From positions 1,302,001 to 1,366,000 of the forward strand of contig CAKJVC010000030.1 in assembly GCA_918026815.1 (NCBI GenBank): a stretch of DNA of 64,000 nt. The letters are read 5' to 3'. Within the stretch, counting starts at the first letter, position 1; every line of letters begins with the position of its first letter. This DNA is from Chalara sp. BL73. Taxonomy: Eukaryota > Ascomycota > Leotiomycetes > Helotiales. A program made the position numbers and the translations under genes. Under the pieces are notes generated by a model, which was not told the DNA's origin, searched no databases, and saw only the letters and a list, made by a program, of their open reading frames with translations. Positions 1 through 10,727 of the stretch are shown here, piece after piece.

Positions 1-273
1 TGTAGGATGCTCAAGGTGGGGAGCTGAGGCGGGATCTACGAACTGCGACTGGGAATAGCTACTTCGCCTTAATTCTCTTAGTCGGAAGCCCACGCACACA
101 ATCAGCCCAGCCTCTTATTTCACTATCGGCAGACTCAATCTATTGGGTGTCACACGTTAAATCTTTTCTTGAAATCGAGTAGGTGGGTGCCGTTTTTACC
201 TCAATCTTTGTTGCTTTCCGGACAAGATTTCTAGCCTTTACATACTTTTTTTTTTTTTTTAACACAGCCTTCG

Positions 274-1377
274 TTGAAATCTATGGATTACTTCTCAGAG
301 AAACACCAGCACCGATTTGCATCTGCTTCACCGGGTTGGAATAGCACCAGCTCGCGAGGCAGAATGCGAAGAAATGCAGTGATTGTGGCCATCTCAATTC
401 TGGGTCTAATTTTCTTCCTCGGTATTCCTTCCAGAATCCCAATACAAAATCAGCTGGCGACGAAGACGAGCACCCCAGTGCTCAGACCAGGAGAGACTCC
501 AAACCACAAATATGCATTTGCTGCATTTTTGGCTCCTATGGCTCCGGCCGCGCCTACGGGAAACCAGTTGAATGATGAGAACCATTACATGGTGGGAATT
601 CGAATGCTCATTTACCAGCTCCTCTACGATCCCGTAACCAGAACCAAGCAAAACATACCATTCGTTGTGTTGGTTACAGAGGATGTACCTCAAGAACATC
701 GAGATCGGCTTACAAAAGACGGGGCACATATCGTACAAGTCAGTCCAGTTGTAATACCGTGGATCAAACCAGGACGAGAGCGTTGGGCACATGTTATGGA
801 TAAACTACATGTTTTTGAGCTGGTGCAATATGAGAAGATTCTTCTCTTGGATGCTGATCATGTCATCGTCAAACCGCTTGATGGTGTGTTCGAAGATCTA
901 GCTACGGATATCGTATCCAATCTGGGTAAAGCAGAGAATACGTTTGAAGACGAGGGACCACAGCCAAAGAAATTCATGATGGCAGGCAATTCTGGTCCTT
1001 ACACGGTTGACCATGGTTACCCCGCCCCTCGCGGTGATCGTCTGAATGCAGGTTTCGTCGTGCTGCATCCATCGATTGAGATGTATAATTTTTACATCAA
1101 GGTTGCATCCATCGAGGGGAAGTTTCCGGGCGGATCACCAGAGCAGGATCTTTGGAACTACGTGCATGATCGCAAGAGGAATATGCCATGGACGCAGATC
1201 AACCCGGATTGGACAGCAAATACGCCGATTTACAATGATTTTGCAAACGGAATTGCGAGTTTTCATGAGAAGTACTGGGGTTGTGGGAGGGATCGTAGGT
1301 TGCGAGATGTGCTGCTGCGGAGTCGGTGGAAGATGGAAGGGTACTTTGATGCTCGAGATGCATTGCTAGATGGCTGA
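274..1377 (+). CDS. GT8-like type II membrane glycosyltransferase (first of three paralogues)
   Basis: Single-exon gene of 367 residues. A short basic cytosolic tail is followed by one hydrophobic signal-anchor at about residues 34-52, giving a type II Golgi/ER topology. The catalytic region shows the GT-A fold features of GT8 proteins: a DXD-type metal/nucleotide-sugar site, LLLDADHVIV (D193-A-D195), then a LNAGFVVLHPS segment and a C-terminal FHEKYWG motif. It resembles fungal glycogenin-like / N-acetylglucosaminyltransferase Gnt1-type proteins; donor and acceptor cannot be read from sequence. The conserved block after the anchor (NHKYAFAAFLAP) is also present in the paralogues at 2023 and 7041. 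A poly-T tract lies just upstream (about 247-260). The start was chosen because it precedes the basic tail and anchor; a downstream Met at residue 31 could also serve. Family confident, substrate unknown. Confidence 0.85.
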   Translation: MKSMDYFSEKHQHRFASASPGWNSTSSRGRMRRNAVIVAISILGLIFFLGIPSRIPIQNQLATKTSTPVLRPGETPNHKYAFAAFLAPMAPAAPTGNQLNDENHYMVGIRMLIYQLLYDPVTRTKQNIPFVVLVTEDVPQEHRDRLTKDGAHIVQVSPVVIPWIKPGRERWAHVMDKLHVFELVQYEKILLLDADHVIVKPLDGVFEDLATDIVSNLGKAENTFEDEGPQPKKFMMAGNSGPYTVDHGYPAPRGDRLNAGFVVLHPSIEMYNFYIKVASIEGKFPGGSPEQDLWNYVHDRKRNMPWTQINPDWTANTPIYNDFANGIASFHEKYWGCGRDRRLRDVLLRSRWKMEGYFDARDALLDG

Positions 1378-2022
1378 TGATAAGGGGATTGTACATTCTG
1401 ACAGCGTTTGATTTCATGTACAGAGAAAAACAGAATAATCATCTGGTAGTGTCCCATTCATCAAAGATACCTACCTCATACTGAGTTGGACCTTGTAACT
1501 CAAACCATAAAAGCAGCTTGCCCCTGTACCCGTGAAGAGCACAAATGCATGGGTCGGCTTCCAGTACAGTACTTAGGGCTTGGTATAGTGTGGGGGGCAG
1601 GCTCTAGGCTTGTCTGGGGCCTGGCTACTCCCTGTACAGGGGCATACAGTACTAATGAATAAATAAGCGAGACGACCCTGTAATAAAGCGCTCGGCACTT
1701 TTTCAGCTCAGGGCTCAATAATGGCCTTTACCCACCCAGATTTCCCAACCCTGACTTGTGGGCTCCCACAAACATCACTGTAAGTAATCTCTACGAGGGT
1801 GCCCTGTCACCCATCATCTCTTGCTGCTTTTTGTTCCCTGCCTGTTCAGCCTTTGAATCCACAATCGCCATCCTTAGGTAAGCTGCAGGCGTGAACCCTC
1901 TACGGCCTGGGTCTACCTTCATGTATGTTGCACCTTTGCATCTTTTCGTCTCTCTTTGGTCTGTGTCTTCGTGTGAGATCTGACTGTATGATCTGATTTT
2001 TCTCTCACGAATAATACCAAGA

Positions 2023-3087
2023 ATGGGTTCTCGCCCCCCCGCACTTCTATCTGCTTTTCTCTGCATCCTCGTTGTAATTTTCTTCACATTCCATGTGCCG
2101 GGCTCTTCTTCTTTTGATCCGTCTAATTCCTCCTCTGTTCCAGCGCTGAGGCCTCTGCCTGGAAAACCCACGCACAACTATGCCTTTTCAGCCTTCCTCG
2201 CTGCACCAGTCTCGGCAAGTGATGATGATAATGATGACCTGTATTTTGTTGGGACCAGAATGTTGATCTATCAGTTGTTGCATGATCCAGAAACGAGAAC
2301 CAACAATTCATATCCATTTGTTGTCCTTGTCACGGAAGACGTCAGTAGGTTGCTCACTTTTTTTCAATCCAGTGGGAAGCAGCTAATGTTTATAGCACGA
2401 CGAAAGAAGGACCGGTTAGTAGCAGATGGCGCAACTGTAATCGTAGTGAAAAAACTGGCTTTTGACGGGGTCAAAACTCGCAAACAATGGCAAGATGTTC
2501 TCACCAAGCTCCGTCTTTTCGAGCAGACCCAATATGATAAGATGCTCTTCCTCGACTCTGACACCCTCATAACGAAGCGCATGGACAGCATCTTCAACGA
2601 TGAAGCCGCTCAGGCGCAGAAGAACAAAGGCGACACATCCCCGAAGATCGCACCGGAAGATGAAGGCCAGCAGCCACAAACCTACCTCTTCGCAGGCAAC
2701 GCAGGTTCAGGTGGCTACGATCACGCCTACCCACCACCCAAAGGCAACAATCTAAATGCCGGGTGCATGGTATTCAGGCCATCGAAGGATCTCTTCGACT
2801 ATTACACCCGCCTGACGAAGTTCACGGACCGGTTCAATCCGCGCACGCCGGAGCAGAGTCTCTGGGCTTATGCGCATAGGAGGGATGGCAACATGCCATG
2901 GAAGCAGCTACACCATGATTGGAACGTAAATTGGGCAGTGTGGGCGGATAAGGAGCATGGGATTGCGAGTCTACATAGCAAGTTTTGGGAGTTGGATCAT
3001 GATAAGCTGCTTAGGGATTTTGCGATGGAAATAAGATGGAAAATGGAGGGTTTTTGGCAAGGAGTTGGGTTCGCTAAGGTCAGGTAG
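2023..3087 (+). CDS. GT8-like type II membrane glycosyltransferase (second paralogue, one intron)
   Basis: Paralogue of the upstream gene on the same strand. An uninterrupted frame runs through, but alignment to the neighbour shows an unrelated insert after VTEDV. A 51-bp intron at 2345-2395 (donor GTAGGT, branch-like GCTAAT, acceptor TAG) removes it in frame, leaving VTEDVTRRKKDRL and a protein of 337 residues. A signal-anchor lies at about residues 5-25. The DXD site is LFLDSDTLIT (about D161-S-D163 after splicing), followed by LNAGCMVFRPS and a C-terminal LHSKFWE motif in the place of HEKYWG. The first paralogue has no intron at this point. Likely a Golgi glycosyltransferase of the same family; specificity unknown. 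The intron is inferred from homology and splice signals. Confidence 0.83.
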   Translation: MGSRPPALLSAFLCILVVIFFTFHVPGSSSFDPSNSSSVPALRPLPGKPTHNYAFSAFLAAPVSASDDDNDDLYFVGTRMLIYQLLHDPETRTNNSYPFVVLVTEDVSRLLTFFQSSGKQLMFIARRKKDRLVADGATVIVVKKLAFDGVKTRKQWQDVLTKLRLFEQTQYDKMLFLDSDTLITKRMDSIFNDEAAQAQKNKGDTSPKIAPEDEGQQPQTYLFAGNAGSGGYDHAYPPPKGNNLNAGCMVFRPSKDLFDYYTRLTKFTDRFNPRTPEQSLWAYAHRRDGNMPWKQLHHDWNVNWAVWADKEHGIASLHSKFWELDHDKLLRDFAMEIRWKMEGFWQGVGFAKVR

Positions 3088-3250
3088 GTTTGGATATTCA
3101 GCATAGGCTTGTATATGGCAGCTGTTCGCACAGTCAGCGAATATGTGCATATTATCGTTTGAATTTAGAGGGAAAAGATATAACTGTCACAACTTGAGTG
3201 CGTTGTGATCTTCAATGGGCCATAGTTAATTTTCTAAATGTTACTGGTGT

Positions 3251-4407
3251 TCATATTGTTTCGCTTTCTATGTGTTTAATTCCTTTTCTTGTTCTCTCAT
3301 CAGACAAATGCTTCCAGAACTGTGCAATATCCTCAAGCAATCCACTGTCTGCTACGTCAGGGTTATATGGCGCAACATCTTGCTCAGCTATAGTCATCCA
3401 TGTATCCATTCTCTCAGGCCGTTTTCCATCTCTGTTGCCTGCAAAATGAATCTGAAGGCCGCCCGGCCTGAATTCGTGAGGTCTGGGAGTTTTATCCTCC
3501 CTGTTTCCCGTCGGATATGCATTAAACCAGTATTGCGGAACATGAACCACTGTTTTGCGCCAATAGGTCTGCGTTCAGTCAGCAATTGTTTTATCTAAAC
3601 AAATCCGCCCGGAACCTACATCCTCAATCATCTCCTCGAGAGCAGATTGTTCGCTGTACTGCAGCTTCACCTCAGGCTTAAATGTGTGGAATGCGATTAC
3701 CGCGGACAGCAGCTTTACAGCCCATGGGTTGATTCTGATCAGAAAGCACCCATTATTCAGGCCATGTCTATCATTCGTCACCAGCATGTTGACGTAATTG
3801 AACTCGGGAGATGGTGGCATGAATACATCGAGCGGGATGTTAGGATTCATAACCACAATATCTGCGTCGATCCACCTATACTATTAAGTCACACTAATAG
3901 TAAATGTAGTTTACAGAAGAAGACATACAACAGCCATTTCAACCGCTTATCCTCTGGCTTCGCAAGCTCTGAAAGCATGGTCGACAGGATAAACGCTGGT
4001 TTGGACCACAATCCGCTGAGCAGTCGCTCGCGCAACACAAACATTGGATGTCCCTGTTGATCCGCATGCGCCTGATGTAGCTTCAACGCTCGTTCATACA
4101 CCTCGTTCGGCTCCCCAAAGACGGCATGCACCTTTCCCACTGAGCTTCTGGGTTTCAGAGGATCTACCACTTCATCCCCGTTTCGCGGAATTTCGATCAC
4201 CCCGCCGGCATTGCCCCAGACTGTTGGTGATGTTGCTTGTCGGCCCTGCGAGGTGTTCTGTGCGCAACTGGACGAGGTGAATTGGTAGATGATCGTGAAG
4301 ATCAGGAAGGTGAGAATGACGAGGCGGGTTATACGATCTTTAAGTAGGCGACGGAGTTCGTGGTAGTATGAGGAGGACTGATAATTAAGGTCCAGCTTGG
4401 GACTCAT
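3251..4407 (-). CDS. GT34-family (Gma12/Mnn10-like) galactosyl/mannosyltransferase
   Basis: Three exons: 4407-3929, 3875-3620 and 3568-3251, with introns of 53 and 51 bp (donors GTATGT and GTAGGT). Spliced length is 350 residues. The start MSPKLDL was chosen because the next about 45 residues form a type II anchor (LVILTFLIFTIIYQ). Splicing exon 1 to exon 2 creates KWLLWIDADIVVMNP, the DXD site (D163-A-D165) of GT34 enzymes. Exon 2 carries VTNDRHGLNNGCFLIR and exon 3 carries VVHVPQYWFNAYP and LQIHFAGNRDGKR, all hallmarks of the Gma12/Mnn10/Mnn11 family of Golgi alpha-galactosyl or alpha-mannosyltransferases. The final exon faces the end of the second GT8-like gene (3' ends about 160 bp apart). 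The frame closes exactly across all three exons, which supports the model. Donor sugar not determinable. Confidence 0.87.
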
Positions 4408-5011
4408 TTCGAAGTAGTGATTAAGAATGATAAAATATACATGAAAACGCTTCTGAATGATTGAGATATGCACAGAATGAGAGACTTGAAGCTTGAGAGA
4501 CTCGGAATACCTGGTGACAGAAGAAGTCGAAGGGGTCAAGGGTCAAGAAAAAAGCATATCCCACTTCATATCGCGGCACTGGCGTGTCCACAGGATTGGG
4601 ACCAGGCCACTGGGGGCGTAGCCAGATGCCTCTCAGCCATGATCTATTGCGCCCAAATCTCGTGGCTCCCTCCCACATAGTTGAAAATAGAGCCAAAAGC
4701 AGCACTGCCATGGAGCACTGACAACTAGGGTCTCACAAGGTGACCATGTCATGATTCAGGAACAAATCCAATACTACAAAAATGTTTGACTAGGATGGGC
4801 CAATCTCTCTCTCTTTCTACTTATGCAGTAGCATCCCGAGATCTTCGTTGCTTGTTCTCAGCTCGCTTAGATCCCTGTAACGGGAGTGGCCTTAACCCCC
4901 TTTTTGTTGCATGAGCCACACGTGATCATCTTACCACATTTGGGCCCCCTTTCCTTGTAGGCTACTAGCGCAGGCACCATCAAAATTCAAACTGGATATT
5001 CTCGTACAGTA

Positions 5012-5162
5012 CAGTAGGGTGCAAAAAGTCTCGACACCACTCCTTGCTAGCGTGACCGTATATACGCAGTTTCAGGGGGCTGCTGTTTTTAACATACGCA
5101 TTTTTATTCCCCTGAAGCAACCGCGCTAGCAAGGGGGTGTCGAGACTTTTTGCACCCTACTG
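5012..5162. mobile_element. 151-bp TIR MITE (Tc1/mariner or Fot1/pogo-like)
   Basis: The two ends are inverted copies beginning CAGTAGGGTGCAAAAAGTC and continuing through about 42 bp, with mismatches near the inner edge (GCTAGCGTG versus GCTAGCGCGG). The element is flanked by TA on both sides (5010-5011 and 5163-5164), the target duplication of the Tc1/mariner superfamily. The internal about 65 bp has no coding capacity, so movement would need a transposase in trans. It lies upstream of the transporter gene and about 600 bp upstream of the GT34 start. Confidence 0.85.
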
Positions 5163-5613
5163 TACAGCCATCTTTCTTGATTAAGACATACTACGAAGTA
5201 GCGTGCGAAGGGGCCCATAAGGCCGCATGCCCGCCCCTCTATCTTGTATTGACACACCTTTCCAGACTAGACTCTCTAGCACAGCTGCAGATGCATATCT
5301 TTCTCGTGCCGGGAAAGAGTGAGGGGCTTGAGGCTTTGCTACGAGGGCTGAAAGATCCTAGCGGGGAGTCAAGGCAGCCACGACGTATCCATGCTCTGGC
5401 AAATATTTTTCAGATGGCTGTTGCATCCATATTCCACATTCCGGTGGTCTGGCTCTGTCCCTCCCTTGTCAGGTCACGTGAGATATCCAACATATCCCTT
5501 CTTTCCTTTTCTCTGTCATCGTGGTTGCGCTCTTTCAAGGCCAAAGCCCAGGGCTCGTTTACGTTCCTCCATTTCTTTTACAGTGCTTCAGGATCATAGT
5601 GACCTCAGCGACA

Positions 5614-6759
5614 ATGAATACCAGTAGGGTGGAGGGTCTGCTCTACATCTCGTAAGCGTCATGATTCTATCTATAGGAACTAGGAACTAATGCCCGTAGG
5701 GCTTGGATCGTCTTGAGCTCTATAGTCATCGTCTTCAACAAATGGATCCTGGGTAGATTTCCTTTCTCCATCACGCTCACAACATGGCATATGCTCTTTG
5801 CCACCGTTGCTACCCAGATCATCTCCCGGACTACCTCACTCATCCAGAAGAGTCCGGATATGAATCCACGCTTCTATATCAAGGCGATCTTGCCCATTGG
5901 TATCTGCTTCAGCATGAGCCTAATCTTGTCGAATGTGGTGTATCTCTATCTGAGCATGTCATTCATCCAGATGCTGAAGGTGCGAATTCCTTCACATTTC
6001 AGGATAAAACTAGACTGACCAAGCATAGTCAATTGGCCCAGTAGCCACCCTTCTCGCGTGCTGGAGCATGGGCATCCGGAACCCTGAACCTTCAGTGCAG
6101 GTATTGCTCACGGTTATAGTCATCGTACTTGGTGTCGCAATATCTTCTATTGGCGAGCTACGATTCGTCTTGACCGGATTTCTTATTCAAGGAGTAGCCG
6201 TGGTTTTCGAGGCCTATAAGAATGCATTACAGCAGTTTTTGCTCAGCGGGAAGACAAAAATGAGTTCCATGACCCTACTATATTATTTTGCTCCAGCTTG
6301 TACAGTCATGAACGCATTTTGGATTCTGATTTTTGAGTTGAAAGGGCTACAAGAGAGAGGTGCTAAAAGTGGAATTGGAATGGAAGTCTGGTTGCTGAAC
6401 GGTTTCATATGCTTCGGGCTCAATATCGCCAGCGTTACGGTGGTAAGTTTTTGATCGTTCTGCTCTGGGCTTTCAAAAACTGATTATGAACCTTGCAGAT
6501 CAAAAAGACATCATCAGTCGTATTAACCTTAAGCGGCATCCCGAAGTCAATATTGCTATCAGTGATGGATATGATGGTGTACCACACCTCGGTAAGCATG
6601 ACTCAAACAATAGGTTTCAGCATTGCTGGCGCAGGGACATATTACTACTCGCAATTGACCAATACGCCTAAACCTGTTGCAGAGTATGACGAGAAGAGAA
6701 TTGATCCTCCTTTAGTCAAAAGGTTCGTTGATGAGGAGGCACAACTGCTAGAAAAGTAA
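5614..6759 (+). CDS. Triose-phosphate/nucleotide-sugar transporter family (TPT/SLC35-like) protein
   Basis: Four exons: 5614-5651, 5700-5979, 6029-6442 and 6499-6759, giving 330 residues with every junction in frame (donors GTAAGC, GTGCGA, GTAAGT). The spliced protein is hydrophobic throughout, consistent with about 8-10 TM helices. The first helix reads AWIVLSSIVIVFNKWIL, typical of fungal TPT-family drug/metabolite-superfamily transporters, and later helices include IGPVATLLACWSMG and the C-terminal VMDMMVYHTSVSMTQ region. Members move nucleotide sugars or phosphorylated sugars across the Golgi/ER membrane in exchange for monophosphates. The neighbours are glycosyltransferases, so supply of a donor sugar to them is an attractive inference. 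The short first exon is the least certain part. Confidence 0.82.
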
Positions 6760-7040
6760 CCCGACACTTTTTTGGTGATGCATAAATCTGTATGTAATGA
6801 TTTAGATCGGAAGGAAGGCGTTGTGGTATCAGAAGTTGAAATGTATATACTAGGAGTTTAGCGTCATCGAATTGACAGCACAGCGTACGATGACTCTTTT
6901 GATGCCAATGCTACCAATATTGATGAAATCTATCCATATCCGCAAACTCACTCTTGTTCGGATGTGCATTACTAACTCTATTATCTACATAATATTCACT
7001 ACAACGCCTTATATGACCCAAACACTCATGTCGTTAATTA

Positions 7041-8301
7041 TTATGCTTTCATATCCATCGCCTCGAAGAATCCGTGCATTTTCCATCGAAGCTCCAAAAA
7101 CCAAGACTGTATTTCCGGATAGCTCTTCGGCGCCTTCCACCATTTCTCGTGCAAACTCGCCACTCCATTATCCACGTCATTCTGTGTTGGTGCTCGAATA
7201 CTCCACGTCGTATTCATCATCCTCCATGGCATAGGCCCATCCAGTCGATGTGCATAATTGAGCAAGCTTTGTTCCGCATAGTCGCTGTTGAAGCTATTTG
7301 GCTGCTTCAATATAGACATGTAGTGCCGAAATAGGTCTCTGGAAGGATGAAACATCAGGAAACCACCATTAAAATTGCCCTTATTCTTGAAATCATCCCA
7401 AGTTGGTGGATACTTGTGATTTTTGCCATTGACCTCTCCGAGACCAGCTAGAAGATATGATGTCGAAACCACGGTTTCATGGGAAGGTTGCGTGCCGTTC
7501 CAGTTTTTCGACGCTTCTAAAGGCTTTTTTAATTGTGTTACTGGGTCCTCGAATATTGCATCGAGATTTCTTCTCAGAATCGTATCACTATCAATCAGAA
7601 GGACCCGAGAGTACTCAGAAAGCGCATCCCAGCATCTCAACTTAGACATCATCCCTTCGTATCGTGAATTGGCAGGCCGTATCCAATCTGAGCCCTCGGT
7701 CACGAAATCGAGTCTTATGATTCTTGCTCCATCTTTTGCGAGACGCTCTAGTTTGTGGTCATCAACATCTGGAGTTGCTAGTATCAGAACCGGAATATTC
7801 AGTGTTGTGCGTGTGGAGGAGGCGTAGAGGAGTTGGTAGATGAGAATTCGGGTTGCGATGAGATAGTTGTCAGCATCTATACTGTTGTCGGTTTCGGGAG
7901 CGCTTGTACCTGACAAGTAAATCGCATAGGCAAGTCTGGGGGCAATAGAATGTCAAAGGTTGCTTTTTAAGACTTCATAAAGGCTTCGTAGGGCAAATAC
8001 ATAGATGAGACAAAGCTTACCTCTCTCTCAACTGCTCAGGAGGGAGAGATACTTGTGATGTTCCCGCCTGAGGTGGATTTCCCTTTTTATCTTCTTCTTT
8101 GGCGAACCATGGTGTGTTGCGAAGCGGAGAGGTCCATTTCGTCGCAACGTCCACACTTGAGTCACCTGCTGATTGTGTCCAGAAAATTAGGGAAAGGTTT
8201 GTGACAATGAACACAACGGCTACCATTGCGACTTTCACGCGTTGGTGGGGCAGCATTGTGAGCATCGACCGCATCTTGCGATGCTTTCTAAGAAACAACA
8301 A
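7041..8301 (-). CDS. GT8-like type II membrane glycosyltransferase (third paralogue)
   Basis: Two exons, 8301-8021 and 7935-7041, separated by an 85-bp intron (donor GTAAGC, acceptor CCCCAG). Spliced length is 391 residues. The join restores RLAYAIYLSGTSAP, which aligns with the conserved block at the start of the catalytic region in the paralogues at 274 and 2023. A signal-anchor lies at about residues 23-43 (VAMVAVVFIVTNLSLIFW). The DXD site is LLIDSDTIL (D209-S-D211), followed by FNGGFLMFHPS and SLHEKWW. It is divergently oriented to the GT90 gene (starts about 650 bp apart). A second Met (MRSML, residue 10) is an alternative start. Same family as the first two, substrate unknown. Confidence 0.83.
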
Positions 8302-8955
8302 CGATATCGAACTTTGCGGCAGAAGAGCAAAGACGCCGGTCCCAACAGGTTGGCAAGCTTACAAATACATTTGCACCATTCAATCCTAAGAGAAAAAAAA
8401 GGAAGGAACCAAATACCCCAAGCGCACGCGAGCCAGGGCAATTACAGCGCAATCACGCCTTGAATTTCTTCTGGGTGGGAGTAGCGACCGGGCTATAGTG
8501 GCACTAGCACTAGCGTGGGGAATCAATCGCCTCTACTTCATAGAAAACTTGTACGCCGGGCCTTGCTACCTAAGGACATTGGCCTGACAAGGAAAGCACT
8601 GTAAGTACAAAATTATGGGTTTGGTGGCGCACGGCTGGTGCTGAAGATCAGCTAACGCAAGCCCTAAATTAGCTCTTCTTCTAGCTACAGTAAGCCTTAT
8701 TACGGTATAGTGCGCCGACCCATTTTCTTAGCACACAGATCCACTAGAAAAGAAGCGATGCCCTATGGATCCACAAAACTACTTATTCCCGCCCCAAAAC
8801 TGTACAGTGTATATGGGGAATAGCGCATCCAAAACTTGGCGATCCACTCCGTATATAAGATTTGTGATGTCTTGTATACCTTCGTCCTGGTGTTTGATGC
8901 TCGTGTGTAGAGAGGAGATTGGGTTTGGAGCATCCGTCTAATAACCCAGGGAATC

Positions 8956-10727
8956 ATGCTTGCACCTTTTCATTCTCCCCGTCTATTTATAATAGCGGTT
9001 GGAATATCGCTCTTCTTGATAACCATTACCCACTTTCATCGGCCCAACTTTCCTTCAGCGCCAATATTGGCCTCTTCTCCATCCACGAGTAGCGATGCCG
9101 TTCTTACCGCAACACCTTCACTTCTACCACCTGCATCCAATCCCGCACCTATACACGCTGAGCAACAAACACAACCAGAGCCAGACTGGGCCGTAGATAG
9201 ACCTGCAGCAGGCTCTGCTGCAGCATCTGTCAAGGGGCATTGGATAGAAGAGTTATGGGAGAATGCAAAAGCGAGCCAAGCAGCAGTGTTTGAGAGGCAG
9301 TCCAAAACCCTCGAAGATGCGAAACGCGAGTACAAGAGGCGTTATCAAATTCCTCCTCCCCCAGGTTATGACGAGTGGTATGCCTATGCTAGAAAGCATA
9401 ACAGTAAACTCATTGATGAGTTTGATGACTTAATGGAGAACATAAGACCCTTTCGAGGATACCAGGAACATTGCCAATTCGAGCAGGGCCGGAATTCCGG
9501 CCCTGCTTTAATGCCTATTTGCATCATCAATAAGACTGTGGATACTGGTCGTCCAAACAGATATGACACCAAGCAGATTGCGAACCCATTCAAGGACTTT
9601 GTCAGTGATTTTGTGGAGAGTTTACCAGACATGTGCTTTCATGTTAACACTTTTGACGAGCCACGCCAGATTATACCTGCGAAAAAGCTCGCAGATATGT
9701 TGGGTTCCAACACAGAGCAGAAATGTGAGAGGTACGAGTTCCGAGACTTCAGGCGTCAGGATGTGTGGCCAGAAGTTATTGTGCCCTGCGCTGAGGACTC
9801 TCCCGCACGAAATGGTTCTGCGGGTTTACTGAACTCGATAAATTCTCTTGTAAGCATGAAATTTTCACACCTTAGGTATGCTTGACTGACATTGCGCGCT
9901 CTATTCAGGTTGAAACTTGGAATAAAGCCACAGATTTATGTTCCTTTAACGAAGGGCCACCCGTGGGATATATTCGCTGCCCAAACACTCTCTCCGTGAC
10001 AAGTGCAGCACGGCCCGTTCTCTCCAATGCCAAACTCTCCACGTTTAGCGACATCCTGTTCCCAACATTGTGGAGATGGCGATTTAACAAGACGAGTCCC
10101 GAGGCAGAGGACAAGACACCATGGGAACAGAAGATGGGCCGCGTAGGCTGGCGTGGTACCACAACTGGCGGGTTTGCCTGGTCGGACAACTGGAGACAGT
10201 TTCAGCGACATCGAATGGTGGGATTGGCAAATGGCGTAAGCGCTCCACCGCCGTACCAAGTCGAATCGACAAAGAAGCTGCAATCATACCTCGACGTTCG
10301 GCTTACTGCTGTGAATAACTGCGAGCCAGAAGCGTGTGATGCTATCAAAAACACACTTCCCGTAGATCCTAACCCTCAGCCTCTTACCGAGACATTTCAG
10401 AACAAAATTGTGCTTGACATGGATGGTTATGGACTAAGTGGGCGTTTTTATATATTGATGCGGTCGGGCAGTGCAGTAATGAAGCAAGGGCTTATGAGGG
10501 AATGGCATGACAGCCGGTTAGTACCGTGGCTTCACTATATACCACTAAGTATGGGAGCAGCGGAATTAGAAGGTATCCTGGAGTACTTGCTTGGCCCAGG
10601 TGATGAGGTCTTGAGGTCTATAGCCGAAGAGGGGAGATCGTGGACAGAACAAGCATTGAGACGGGAAGACACGAGAATATATATGTATCGTCTCCTCATC
10701 GAGTTGGGTAGACGCACTTATTCTTAA
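8956..10727 (+). CDS. GT90 / CAP10-domain glycosyltransferase-like protein
   Basis: Two exons, 8956-9849 and 9909-10727, with a 59-bp intron (donor GTAAGC, acceptor TTCAG); spliced length is 570 residues. The N-terminus has a signal-anchor (LFIIAVGISLFLITI, about residues 10-25) and a Ser/Pro-rich stem. The C-terminal half carries the CAP10 (GT90) signature region: WRGTTTGG, then DMDGYGLSGRFYILMRSGSA and a WLHYIPLSM segment, as in cryptococcal Cap10/Cap59-type capsule proteins and animal protein O-glucosyl/xylosyltransferases. In fungi these are secretory-pathway transferases, often xylosyl, acting on cell-wall or extracellular polysaccharide. It stands at the edge of the cluster of glycosylation genes. 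Family call strong; reaction inferred. Confidence 0.86.

Noticed and set aside
4421..4711. Minus-strand frame of 96 residues just upstream of the GT34 gene
   Set aside because: No family resemblance; the GT34 start at 4407 with its signal-anchor explains the gene, so this is probably 5' UTR or promoter.
5150..5599. Plus-strand frame of 149 residues upstream of the transporter
   Set aside because: It begins inside the MITE's inverted repeat and has no recognisable domain; likely chance.
7423..7827. Plus-strand frame opposite the third GT8-like gene
   Set aside because: Shadow of the glycosyltransferase exon, whose motifs are conserved on the minus strand.
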